A stretch of 64,000 nucleotides of DNA, taken from contig NZ_JAJLQY010000002.1 of assembly GCF_020991275.1 (NCBI RefSeq), forward strand, positions 496,001-560,000. The letters run 5' to 3'. Made by a program: the position numbers and the translations under genes. This stretch comes from Actinocorallia sp. API 0066 (lineage in GTDB: Bacteria > Actinomycetota > Actinomycetes > Streptosporangiales > Streptosporangiaceae). Every line of letters begins with the position of its first letter. Positions within the stretch are counted from its first letter, which is position 1. This document shows, piece after piece, positions 24,316-31,165 of this stretch. Under the pieces are notes generated by a model. The model searched no databases. It was not told where the DNA came from and worked only from the letters and a program-made list of their open reading frames with translations.

Positions 24316-24942
24316 TCAGGCGCGCGGGAGGTGTTCGCCTTCGCGGAGCCGTTCCATGCCGAGCCAGACGAAGTCGAGCGCGGTGGACTCGGCCCGTTCG
24401 CGCGGCACCTCGGGGTGTTCCAGCCACCAGGAGATGAGCGAGAACAGCGACCCGTAGATCAGCGGGACGAGCAGTTGGGCGCGCCGCTCGTACTTGGCGA
24501 GCTCCTCCGGGGCGACGACCTTGCGCCGCCGGGAGAGCAGCCTCCCGGCGGCGGCCTCGCCGAACCTGTCGCGCAGTTCGCGCAGTTCCAGGCCGACCTC
24601 GGGCTTGTCGAGGTGCCGGATGATGACCGCCCACGCGTCGGGCTCGGCCGTCGCGTAGTCGAACAGCGTGCTGATCATGCCGCTGATCCGCTGGAGCGAG
24701 GTGGCGCCGCTGACGTCCACCGCCGCGAGCCGTCCGGTCAGGTCGTCGATGATGGTCTGCGCGACCTCGGCGAACAGCTGTTCCTTGGACTCGAAGTGCT
24801 GGTACAGCAGGGCCTTCGACACGCCCGCCGCCGCCGCGACGTGTTCCATCTGGGTGAGGTGGAAGCCGCGCCTGCCGAACTCGGTCAGCGCGACCCCCAT
24901 CAGCTGCTCCCGCCGGATGGCGGCGGACAGTCTTCTGGCCAT
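24316..24942 (-). CDS. TetR family transcriptional regulator
   Basis: 208 residues. The N-terminal helix-turn-helix domain is typical: RREQLMGVALTEFGRRGFHL then VAAAAGVSKALLYQHFESKE. The C-terminal ligand domain (LTGRLAAVDVSGATSLQRIS onward) has no recognisable ligand signature. The start lies 4 bp after the acyl-CoA dehydrogenase stop, so the two form an operon. A perfect 20-bp palindrome in the promoter region between the dehydrogenase and the divergent SDR gene is the likely binding site. The regulator then controls both arms, probably in response to an acyl-CoA or related lipid. This is inference from context. Confidence 0.92.
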   Translation of the reverse strand: MARRLSAAIRREQLMGVALTEFGRRGFHLTQMEHVAAAAGVSKALLYQHFESKEQLFAEVAQTIIDDLTGRLAAVDVSGATSLQRISGMISTLFDYATAEPDAWAVIIRHLDKPEVGLELRELRDRFGEAAAGRLLSRRRKVVAPEELAKYERRAQLLVPLIYGSLFSLISWWLEHPEVPRERAESTALDFVWLGMERLREGEHLPRA

Positions 24943-24946
24943 TGCC

Positions 24947-26158
24947 CTACTTTCCCAGATAAGGGGCGAGTTCCGTGCGGGCCACCGAGCGGAGGTGGAC
25001 CTCGTCGGGGCCGTCGGCGAGGCGCAGGGAGCGGGCGCCCGCCCACATCGCGGCGAGCGGGAAGTCGTCGGAGACGCCGCCGCCTCCGTGCACCTGGATG
25101 GCCCGGTCGAGCACTTCGAGGGCGACGCGCGGGGCGACGACCTTGATGGCGGCGACTTCGGTGCGGGCGCCCTTCACGCCGACCGTGTCGATCAGCCACG
25201 CGGTCTTCAGGGTGAGCAGCCGGGCCTGCTCGATGGCGATGCGGGACTCGGCGATCTGCTGCTGGACGACGCCCTGCCGGGCCAGCGGCTTGCCGAACGC
25301 GACGCGGTTGACGGCCCTGTCGCACATGAGTTCCAGCGCGCGTTCGGCCATGCCGATGGCCCGCATGCTGTGGTGGATGCGGCCGGGTCCGAGCCGTGCC
25401 TGCGCGATGGCGAAGCCGCCGCCCTCCTCGCCGACGAGGCTCTCCAGAGGCACCCGCACGTCCTCGAAGAGGATCTCGCAGTGCCCCTGCTGGTCGTGCC
25501 TGCCGAAGACGGGAAGCGACCGCACGATCGTCACGCCGGGGGTGTCCAGCGGGACGAGGACCATGGACTGCTGGAGGTAGGGGTGCCCGTCGGGGTTGGT
25601 CTTCCCCATGAGGATCATGATCTTGCAGCGCGGGTCGGCGGCGCCGGTCGTCCACCACTTGCGGCCGTTGATGACGTAGTGGTCGCCGTCGCGCACGATG
25701 CTGGTGGAGATGTTGGTGGCGTCGGAGCTGGCCACGTCCGGCTCGGTCATGCCGAAGCAGGAGCGGATCTCGCCCGCCAGCAGCGGCTCCAGCCACTGCT
25801 TCTTCTGCTCGGGTGTGCCGAACAGGTGCAGCACCTCCATGTTGCCGGTGTCGGGCGCGGCGCAGTTGGTGGCCTCGGGCGCGAGGAGCGGGGAGCGGCC
25901 CATGACCTCGGCCAGCGTCGCGTACTCGGTGTTGGTGAGGCCGGACTCGTCGGGCAGGAACAGGTTCCAGAGGCCGGCCGCGCGGGCCTTGGCCTTGAGC
26001 TCCTCGACGACCGGGGGCAGCTCGTGCGGACGTCCGGCCGCCACCAGTTCGTGGTGCTGGGCGACGTAGACCGGCTCGGCCGGGTAGACATGCTCGTCCA
26101 TAAACGCCTGAAGCCGGGCAAGGTACTCGGTGGCCCGCTCGCTCAGTTGGAAGTCCAT
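24947..26158 (-). CDS. Acyl-CoA dehydrogenase family protein
   Basis: 403 residues with the full acyl-CoA dehydrogenase fold: helical N-terminal domain, beta domain with [19 protein letters not shown] and FAD-contacting [14 protein letters not shown], and C-terminal helical domain with YLVQ-like [12 protein letters not shown] and [12 protein letters not shown]. The long N-terminal part ([17 protein letters not shown]) places it near the ACAD10/11-like and FadE-type branch. It oxidises acyl-CoA at the alpha-beta bond using FAD. It is divergent from the SDR and quinone oxidoreductase genes and co-transcribed with the TetR regulator that follows. The chain-length preference cannot be told. Confidence 0.93.
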   Translation of the reverse strand: MDFQLSERATEYLARLQAFMDEHVYPAEPVYVAQHHELVAAGRPHELPPVVEELKAKARAAGLWNLFLPDESGLTNTEYATLAEVMGRSPLLAPEATNCAAPDTGNMEVLHLFGTPEQKKQWLEPLLAGEIRSCFGMTEPDVASSDATNISTSIVRDGDHYVINGRKWWTTGAADPRCKIMILMGKTNPDGHPYLQQSMVLVPLDTPGVTIVRSLPVFGRHDQQGHCEILFEDVRVPLESLVGEEGGGFAIAQARLGPGRIHHSMRAIGMAERALELMCDRAVNRVAFGKPLARQGVVQQQIAESRIAIEQARLLTLKTAWLIDTVGVKGARTEVAAIKVVAPRVALEVLDRAIQVHGGGGVSDDFPLAAMWAGARSLRLADGPDEVHLRSVARTELAPYLGK

Positions 26159-26167
26159 GCGAGTATC

Positions 26168-26187
26168 GTAACTGACCCGTCAGTTAC
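26168..26187. promoter_or_regulatory. perfect 20-bp palindromic operator (probable TetR site)
   Basis: GTAACTGACCCGTCAGTTAC is a perfect inverted repeat located in the 46-bp gap between the divergent acyl-CoA dehydrogenase and SDR genes. Its size and symmetry fit a TetR dimer site. The TetR gene at 24316 is the only local candidate. Confidence 0.8.
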
Positions 26188-26204
26188 TAGAAGGGAGGGG
26201 TCTT

Positions 26205-26939
26205 ATGGATCCGCAGGGCAAGGTCGCCTGGATCACCGGCGGGGCCAACGGCATCGGGGCCGCCGTGGCCCGCCGCCTGGCCGGGCTCGGCGCGCACGTC
26301 GTCGTCACCGACGTGGACGCCGAAGAGGGCGAGAAACTCGCTTACGAGCTCGACGGCTTGTTCGTCTCCTGCGACGTCAGGGTGCCGGAGGAGAACGTCA
26401 AGGCCGTCAAAGCCGCCGTCGCGCGGTTCGGCGGCCTCGACATCGCCTTCCTCAACGCGGGCGTGGCCACCGGCTCCGGCATGGGCGAGCACTTCGACGC
26501 CGAGCGCTACCGCCGCGCGATGGCCGTCAACCTCGACGGCGTCGTCTACGGCGTCAACGCGGCACTGCCCGCCCTGCGCGCGCGCGGCGGCGGCGCGATC
26601 ATCGCGACCGCCAGCATGGCCGGGCTCACCCCGATGCCGCTCGACCCGCTGTACGGGGCGAACAAGACGGCCGTCGTCGGCCTCGTCCGCTCGCTCGGGC
26701 CCACCTACCTGCCCGAGGGCATCCGGGTGAACGCGCTGTGCCCGTCGTTCGCCGAGACCGCCATCCTGGACGGCCTGCGCGAACTGCTCGGCGACTTCCC
26801 CATCCTCGACGTCGAGACCGTCGCGGACGCCTTCCTGCACATCCTGGCCTCGGACGAGGCGGGTCAGGCGTGGCCCGTCGTGCCGGGCCGCGAATTCGAA
26901 CCCTTCCGTTTCCGGGGCGTCCCCGGCCCGAGGAGATGA
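26205..26939 (+). CDS. Short-chain dehydrogenase/reductase
   Basis: 244 residues with a complete classical SDR pattern: nucleotide-binding GGANGIGAAVARRL near the N-terminus, acidic residue after the second strand (VVTDVDAEEG, suggesting NAD preference), FLNAGVAT as the NAG motif, catalytic Ser in IATASMAG and Tyr-x3-Lys in LYGANKTAVVG. ATG 26205 follows AGGGAGGGG. It oxidises or reduces an alcohol/ketone, plausibly the 3-hydroxyacyl or a terpenoid-like intermediate of the pathway shared with the divergent acyl-CoA dehydrogenase. It overlaps closely with the next gene. Confidence 0.94.
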   Translation: MDPQGKVAWITGGANGIGAAVARRLAGLGAHVVVTDVDAEEGEKLAYELDGLFVSCDVRVPEENVKAVKAAVARFGGLDIAFLNAGVATGSGMGEHFDAERYRRAMAVNLDGVVYGVNAALPALRARGGGAIIATASMAGLTPMPLDPLYGANKTAVVGLVRSLGPTYLPEGIRVNALCPSFAETAILDGLRELLGDFPILDVETVADAFLHILASDEAGQAWPVVPGREFEPFRFRGVPGPRR

Positions 26940-26941
26940 CC

Positions 26942-27910
26942 ATGCGCGCGATCCAGATCACCGAGTTCGGCGGACCCGAGGTCCTCACCCTGACCGAACT
27001 GCCCGACCCCGTCGCCGAGCCCGGCCTCGTCCTCGTGGACGTCACCCGGGCGGGCGTCAACTACGCCGACACCCACCAGGCCGACAACAGCTACCTGTCG
27101 GCGGCGGAACTGCCGCTCGTGCCCGGCGGCGAGATCGCCGGGACCGTCGACGGACGCCGGGTCGTGGCGCTCACCGCGGGCAGCGGCGGCTACGCCGAGA
27201 AGGCGCTCGCGCTGGCCGGGGCGATCTACGACATTCCGGACGGCGTTGACGACACGACGGCGCTCGGGCTCATCGTGCAGGGCGCGACGGCGTGGGTGAT
27301 GCTGCGCAAGAGCGTCCACCTGGAGCCGGGGGAGTCCGTCGTGGTGCACGCGGCGGCGGGCGGCGTAGGCACGCTCGCCGTGCAGCTCGCCAAGGCTCTC
27401 GGCGCAGGGCGCGTCATCGCTACGGCGTCCACCGAGGAGAAGCGCGAGCTGGCGCTCAGCCTCGGCGCCGACGTCGCGCTCGACCCGGCGGTGCCCGAGC
27501 TGCGCAAGGCGCTCATCGAGGCCAACGAGGGCCGCCGGGTGGACGTCGTGCTGGAGATGACCGGCGGCACCGTCACCGACCAGTCGCTCGCCGCCCTCGC
27601 GCCGTTCGGACGGCTCGCCTTCTACGGCATGGCCTCCCGCGAGCAGCCTTCACCGATCTCCGCGCCCTCACTCCTGCGCCACTCCACCGCCGTCATAGGC
27701 ATGTGGCTGCCCCACGTCTTCACCCTCCCGGGCGACGTCATGCGCGACGCCATGACCGAACTCTTCGACCTCGCCGCCTCCGGCCGCCTCAAGGTCATCG
27801 ACGGCGGCGCCTACCCCCTGGCCGAAGCCCGAGCCGCCCACGAAGCCCTCCGCTCCCGCCAAACCACCGGAAAGCTGTGTTTGATTGCCGCGGCTCCGCC
27901 GCGGCGGTGA
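26942..27910 (+). CDS. Quinone oxidoreductase-like MDR protein
   Basis: 322 residues from ATG 26942, chosen for AGGAG 6 bases upstream; ATG 26936 overlaps the SDR stop. A zeta-crystallin/QOR-type medium-chain reductase: N-terminal GroES-like domain (MRAIQITEFGGPEVLTLTEL, RAGVNYADTHQAD, VPGGEIAGTV), Rossmann domain with VVVHAAAGGVGTLAVQLAKALGAG and no zinc ligands. It would use NADPH to reduce a quinone or enone. The last residues (LCLIAAAPPRR) and the stop codon come from palindromic element copy 5, so the native C-terminus was probably replaced by a few residues. It is the second gene of the SDR operon. Confidence 0.9.
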   Translation: MRAIQITEFGGPEVLTLTELPDPVAEPGLVLVDVTRAGVNYADTHQADNSYLSAAELPLVPGGEIAGTVDGRRVVALTAGSGGYAEKALALAGAIYDIPDGVDDTTALGLIVQGATAWVMLRKSVHLEPGESVVVHAAAGGVGTLAVQLAKALGAGRVIATASTEEKRELALSLGADVALDPAVPELRKALIEANEGRRVDVVLEMTGGTVTDQSLAALAPFGRLAFYGMASREQPSPISAPSLLRHSTAVIGMWLPHVFTLPGDVMRDAMTELFDLAASGRLKVIDGGAYPLAEARAAHEALRSRQTTGKLCLIAAAPPRR

Positions 27911-27990
27911 TCGGGCGCTGACGAGCCCGGCGCCTGGCCCTTCGGCTTCGCCTCACGGGCCAGACGCCGGGGCGCCCGATCACGTCCGTG
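27875..27990 (+). repeat. dispersed palindromic element, copy 5
   Basis: Begins GCTGTGTTTGATTGCCGCGG, matching copy 2 at its left end. TGATCGGGCGC (27908-27918) pairs with GCGCCCGATCA (27972-27982). Inside, CCCGGCGCCTGGCCC pairs with GGGCCAGACGCCGGG almost fully. The quinone oxidoreductase stop codon lies in its left arm. It separates two convergent genes and may terminate both. Confidence 0.75.
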
Positions 27991-28032
27991 TGGCTCCACA
28001 CTGGAGTCTTGTCCCGCTATCCAGCTATGCCG

Positions 28033-28689
28033 TTATCCAGCTATTCCGTTCTCGTAGGCGAAGACGACGGCTTGGGTGCGGTCGCGGAGGCCGAGTTTGG
28101 TGAGGACGTGGCCCACGTGGGTCTTGACGGTCTGTTCGGCGAGGAAGAGTTCGGTGGCGATCTCGGCGTTGGACATGCCGCGTGAGATGAGGCGGAGCAC
28201 GTCGAGCTCGCGCGGGGTGAGGCCGTCGGCGGCGTCGGTGCGGGGGCGCTCGTGGCGGCGGCGGCGCGCGAAGTCCTGGATGAGGCGGCGGGTCACGGAC
28301 GGCGCGAGCAGCGCGTCCCCTGAGGCGACGACCTTCACCGCGTGGATGAGGTCCTGCGCGGACGCGTCCTTCAGCAGGAACCCGCTGGCACCGGCCCCGA
28401 GCGCCTCGTAGACGTACTCGTCAAGGTCGAACGTGGTGAGGATGAGGACACGAGGCCCGGTGTCGGAGGCGATCCGCGCGGTGGCGGCCAGGCCGTCCAT
28501 GCCGGGCATCCTGACGTCCATCACCACAACGTCGGGATCGAGCCGCCCGCACAGCGCGATCGCCTCGGCGCCGTCCCCCGCCTGCCCGACGACGGAGATG
28601 AGCGGGTCCGAGTCCAGGAGGGTGGCGAGACCGTCCCGGATCATCACCTGGTCGTCAGCGATCACCACCCGGATCATGTGCGCCATCAT
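28033..28689 (-). CDS. NarL/LuxR family response regulator
   Basis: 218 residues. Receiver domain: acidic pair in VIADDQVMIRDGL, phosphoacceptor Asp in DPDVVVMDVRMPGMDG, Thr in ILTTFD and Lys in GFLLKDASAQDL. The C-terminal LuxR helix-turn-helix is LTPRELDVLRLISRGMSNAE with LFLAEQTVKTHVGHVLTKLG. ATG 28689 has GGAG 7 bases upstream; a second ATG at 28677 is in frame. It overlaps the 3' end of the kinase gene by 35 bp, so the two are co-translated. It should be phosphorylated by that kinase and control an unknown regulon. Confidence 0.94.
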   Translation of the reverse strand: MMAHMIRVVIADDQVMIRDGLATLLDSDPLISVVGQAGDGAEAIALCGRLDPDVVVMDVRMPGMDGLAATARIASDTGPRVLILTTFDLDEYVYEALGAGASGFLLKDASAQDLIHAVKVVASGDALLAPSVTRRLIQDFARRRRHERPRTDAADGLTPRELDVLRLISRGMSNAEIATELFLAEQTVKTHVGHVLTKLGLRDRTQAVVFAYENGIAG

Positions 28690-29908
28690 AGGGAAGCTCC
28701 GCCAATACCGCCCAACCCCCGGCGGATTGGCATCCGGCGGACATCTTGCCGCCGAGCATCGCGACCCGCTCGCCCATCCCGATGAGCCCGTGCCCTCCGT
28801 TGGGCGGCTGCGGCGCGTCCTTGGGGCCGTCGTCCGTCACCGACAGAAGCAGCCCGTTCCGCTTGTAGGCCACCGCTACCTCCACCGACGAGCCCGGCGC
28901 GTACCGCGCTGCGTTGCTGAGCGCCTCCTGGACGATCCGGTACGCGGACAGGTCGACGCCTTCCGGCAGCGTGCGCCGCTCCCCGGTGACGGCCAGGGTG
29001 ATCCGCAGCCCGTCGTGCGCGTCGAGGAGCTCGCCGATCCGGTCCATGCCGGGCTGCGGCTTGCGTTCGGCGGCCTCGTCCCCGGCCCGCAGCAGCCCGA
29101 CGACGCGCCGGGTCTCGGTGAGCGCGGCGCGCGCCTCCTCCCGCAGCAGCGCGAACGTCTGGAGCGCGGGTTCGGGCAGGTCGGGGATCTTGTAGGGCGC
29201 GGCCTCGGCCTGGAGCGCGATCACCGACATGTGGTGCGCGACGACGTCGTGCAGCTCCCTGGCGATCCGCGACCGCTCGGCGAGCACCGCGTGCCGGGCG
29301 AGGTCCCGCTGGTGCCGCTCGGCCTGGACGGCGAGCCGCAGTTCGGCCAGGTACCGCCCGCCGACCGCGTCACCGAAGACGAGCGCCAGCCCTACCAACC
29401 CGATGAGGATGGACCCGAACCACGGCTCCATCCGGCCGAGCGCGACGGGCAGGCACACCAGCACGGCGACGGTCACCGCACCGGCGCCCAGCGACTTGCG
29501 CCGCTCCGATCCGGCGGCCAGCGAGAACATGACGACGAGCACGGCGAGCAGCGACGTCACCGGCCACGGCAGGAACGGGTGCCCCGCCACGGGCGTCAGG
29601 GCGCCCCACGCCAGCCCCGCCAGCGACACCTTCCACGCGGGCATGGGCCAGCGCGGCGCGAACAGCACGGGCAGGCACTGGAGGACGCCGAGCGCCCACG
29701 CCCGGTCGAGGGACACCTCGTAAGCGACGGCGTGGATGGCGATCGACCCGGCGGTGAACCCCACGGCCAGGGTGAACGCCGACGCGGCGATCGCGGTGCG
29801 GGGGAGTGCGCGGTCGGGCCAGCAGGTGGCCCGGTCGGGCCGGGAGGGGGCGCGGATCGCGGCATTGATCGCGCCCAGGGCGCTGCCGAGCGCCCGGTAC
29901 ACGCTCAT
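28655..29908 (-). CDS. Sensor histidine kinase (HisKA_3 type)
   Basis: 417 residues from ATG 29906-29908. About five or six membrane segments fill the first half (for example AIAASAFTLAVGFTAGSIAIHAVAY), with no large extracellular sensor domain, so the signal is probably sensed in or at the membrane. The dimerisation/phosphoacceptor motif is AERSRIARELHDVVAHHMSV with the phosphorylated His in ELHD. The ATPase domain shows RIVQEALSNAARYAPGS (N box), VTDDGPKDAP and GGHGLIGMGERVAMLGG (G box). This layout is that of DesK/NarX-type actinobacterial kinases, paired with the overlapping response regulator. Confidence 0.94.
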   Translation of the reverse strand: MSVYRALGSALGAINAAIRAPSRPDRATCWPDRALPRTAIAASAFTLAVGFTAGSIAIHAVAYEVSLDRAWALGVLQCLPVLFAPRWPMPAWKVSLAGLAWGALTPVAGHPFLPWPVTSLLAVLVVMFSLAAGSERRKSLGAGAVTVAVLVCLPVALGRMEPWFGSILIGLVGLALVFGDAVGGRYLAELRLAVQAERHQRDLARHAVLAERSRIARELHDVVAHHMSVIALQAEAAPYKIPDLPEPALQTFALLREEARAALTETRRVVGLLRAGDEAAERKPQPGMDRIGELLDAHDGLRITLAVTGERRTLPEGVDLSAYRIVQEALSNAARYAPGSSVEVAVAYKRNGLLLSVTDDGPKDAPQPPNGGHGLIGMGERVAMLGGKMSAGCQSAGGWAVLAELPYDGAHDPGGDR

Positions 29909-30004
29909 GGCCTTGAGGGTAGGGGTCCGGTTCCGCCCTGTCTTGCCCCTCCGGGGTGATCCGTCCACCGGAACCGGAGTATGAGATCAATCTCCTAACT
30001 CGAG

Positions 30005-30029
30005 ATTTCCGATTGACTAGATAGGAATT
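30005..30029 (+). promoter_or_regulatory. candidate sulfur-responsive promoter/operator dyad (cysteine dioxygenase)
   Basis: The 25 bases read ATTTCCGATTGACT then AGATAGGAATT. They match the dyad upstream of the Tat sulfatase at 22 of 25 positions, including TTGACT and the CC-n-AT...ATAGG half-sites. It lies about 20 bp before the chosen start codon. The shared site implies joint control of two sulfur-metabolism transcription units. Confidence 0.6.
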
Positions 30030-30048
30030 GCGGGCCAAGATGGTCGCC

Positions 30049-30504
30049 ATGACGTTGACCAGCAACGATGCCGGGACGACGACGCTCGCCGAGCGCGCCC
30101 GGCTCTTCGCCGAGACCAGTGACGAATGGCTGCACCGTGTGCGCCTCGACCCGCAGGGACGCTGGTACGAGCGCCTCGACGGGGACGAGGACTGTGAGGT
30201 GTGGATCATCAGCTGGCTCCCCGGCCAGAGCACCGGCTTCCACGACCACGGAGGCTCCGCGGGCGCCTTCGCCGTCGTGCTCGGCGAACTGGAGGAGGCC
30301 ACCACCCGCTCCGCCCAGATCTTCGACGGCGGCCGCGTCCGCCCCTTCGGCAGGCACCACATCCACGACGTGCGCAACACGTCGACGGCGCCGGCGGTCA
30401 GCGTCCACGTCTACTCGCCGCCGCTGTCCACCATGAACCGGTACGACCTGACGCCCGAGGGCGAACTGATCGTCCTCCAGACCGAGACGGCGGACGACTG
30501 GTGA
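30049..30504 (+). CDS. Cysteine dioxygenase (type I cupin)
   Basis: About 151 residues from ATG 30049; ATG 30040 is also in frame and would give a very short leader. The cupin core has the iron-ligand pattern GFHDHGGSAGAF (two His) and GRHHIHDVRN (third His), preceded by WIISWLPGQST. This matches bacterial cysteine dioxygenases, which convert cysteine to cysteine sulfinate in the cytoplasm. Its stop overlaps the rhodanese start (GTGA at 30501), so the two are translated together. A dyad shared with the exported sulfatase promoter lies just upstream, supporting a role in sulfur balance. Confidence 0.88.
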   Translation: MTLTSNDAGTTTLAERARLFAETSDEWLHRVRLDPQGRWYERLDGDEDCEVWIISWLPGQSTGFHDHGGSAGAFAVVLGELEEATTRSAQIFDGGRVRPFGRHHIHDVRNTSTAPAVSVHVYSPPLSTMNRYDLTPEGELIVLQTETADDW

Positions 30505-30941
30505 CCCGCCCCGCCGGAGCCCGCTCCGTCGACCAGATCCTCGACGACGCGCGCGCCCGCCTCGTCCGGCTGACGCCCGCGCAGGCGCACGCCGAGCCCG
30601 ACGCGCTCCTCATCGACATCAGGCCCGCCGCGCAGCGCGCCGCCGAGGGCGAGATCCCCGACGCGCTGATCATCGAGCGCAACGTCCTGGAATGGCGCCT
30701 CGACCCCGAGAGCGACGCCAGGATCCGCGAGGCGACCGGCTACGACGTCCGCGCCGTCGTCTTCTGTTCCGAGGGCTACACCTCCAGCCTCGCCGCCGCC
30801 GCGCTCCAGGACCTCGGTCTCGCCCGCGCCACCGACATCGACGGCGGCTTCGTCGCGTGGCGGGCCGCGAACCTGCCGACCGCCCGCACGGTCACCCCGC
30901 AGGCGCTGCCCGCCGACCCGGCCGTCCTGGGGCGTTCCTAG
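30501..30941 (+). CDS. Rhodanese-like domain protein
   Basis: 146 residues, start GTG 30501 overlapping the cysteine dioxygenase stop. A single rhodanese domain: DALLIDIRPAAQRAAEGEIP (helix A region), RNVLEWRLDPES, active-site loop VVFCSEGYTSSLAA with the catalytic Cys, and DIDGGFVAWRAANLP (the GG-x-x-AW motif). It transfers sulfane sulfur between acceptors. Coupling with cysteine dioxygenase suggests handling of sulfur released during cysteine breakdown. This pair is common in actinobacteria. Confidence 0.92.
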   Translation: MTRPAGARSVDQILDDARARLVRLTPAQAHAEPDALLIDIRPAAQRAAEGEIPDALIIERNVLEWRLDPESDARIREATGYDVRAVVFCSEGYTSSLAAAALQDLGLARATDIDGGFVAWRAANLPTARTVTPQALPADPAVLGRS

Positions 30942-30979
30942 CCGCCGGGAAATGCGGCGGCGCGGGGTGGGAAGGGCGC

Positions 30980-30985
30980 TAGACT
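30980..30985 (+). promoter_or_regulatory. -10 element of the thrS leader transcript
   Basis: TAGACT lies seven bases before the leader-peptide ATG at 30993, placing the predicted transcription start at or next to the A of that ATG. The leader peptide would then be translated from a leaderless transcript. No clear -35 element is visible. Confidence 0.55.
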
Positions 30986-30992
30986 GTCCGCC

Positions 30993-31079
30993 ATGGCAGT
31001 AGCGCACCGGCCCCGCTCGCGCAGGGAGCTGGAGACGACGACGCCGGGGCACTCCCGGCACTCGGAGCGCGCGCGCTGA
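30993..31079 (+). CDS. Predicted thrS leader peptide (three consecutive Thr codons)
   Basis: 28 residues: [14 protein letters not shown], then Thr-Thr-Thr (ACG codons at 31035-31043), then [11 protein letters not shown] and TGA. It lies immediately before a 15-bp perfect stem and the gene for threonyl-tRNA synthetase. The run of cognate codons, the position before competing hairpins and the promoter seven bases upstream fit a ribosome-stalling leader peptide that senses charged tRNA-Thr. The peptide itself need have no other function. This is inference from sequence. Confidence 0.65.
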   Translation: MAVAHRPRSRRELETTTPGHSRHSERAR

Positions 31080-31128
31080 CCTCCGAGACACCAGATGAGG
31101 CCCCGGGAGAACGCTCCCGGGGCCTCAT
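31043..31128 (+). promoter_or_regulatory. Candidate transcription attenuator of thrS
   Basis: Mutually exclusive pairings are visible. GCCGGG (31043-31048) pairs with CCCGGC (31054-31059). Alternatively CTCCCGG (31052-31058) pairs with CCGGGAG (31103-31109), which is part of the terminator's left arm. CTCGGAG (31061-31067) can pair with CTCCGAG (31081-31087). A ribosome stalled at the Thr codons (31035-31043) would cover GCCGGG, free CTCCCGG to pair downstream, and so block the terminator. This is the classic arrangement for amino-acid-dependent attenuation. Confidence 0.6.
31095..31128 (+). terminator. 15-bp perfect attenuator terminator stem before thrS
   Basis: ATGAGGCCCCGGGAG (31095-31109) and CTCCCGGGGCCTCAT (31114-31128) are perfectly complementary around the loop AACG. 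No long U-run follows (CGCTTCCCC), as is usual in high-GC actinobacteria. It lies between the leader peptide and thrS. Confidence 0.85.
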
Positions 31129-31165
31129 CGCTTCCCCAGACCTTCGCTGCGATCAAGGAGTTCCC

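Noticed and set aside
28433-29959. 508-codon plus-strand frame opposite the two-component genes
   Set aside because: Shadow of the histidine kinase and response regulator, which have complete motifs on the minus strand.
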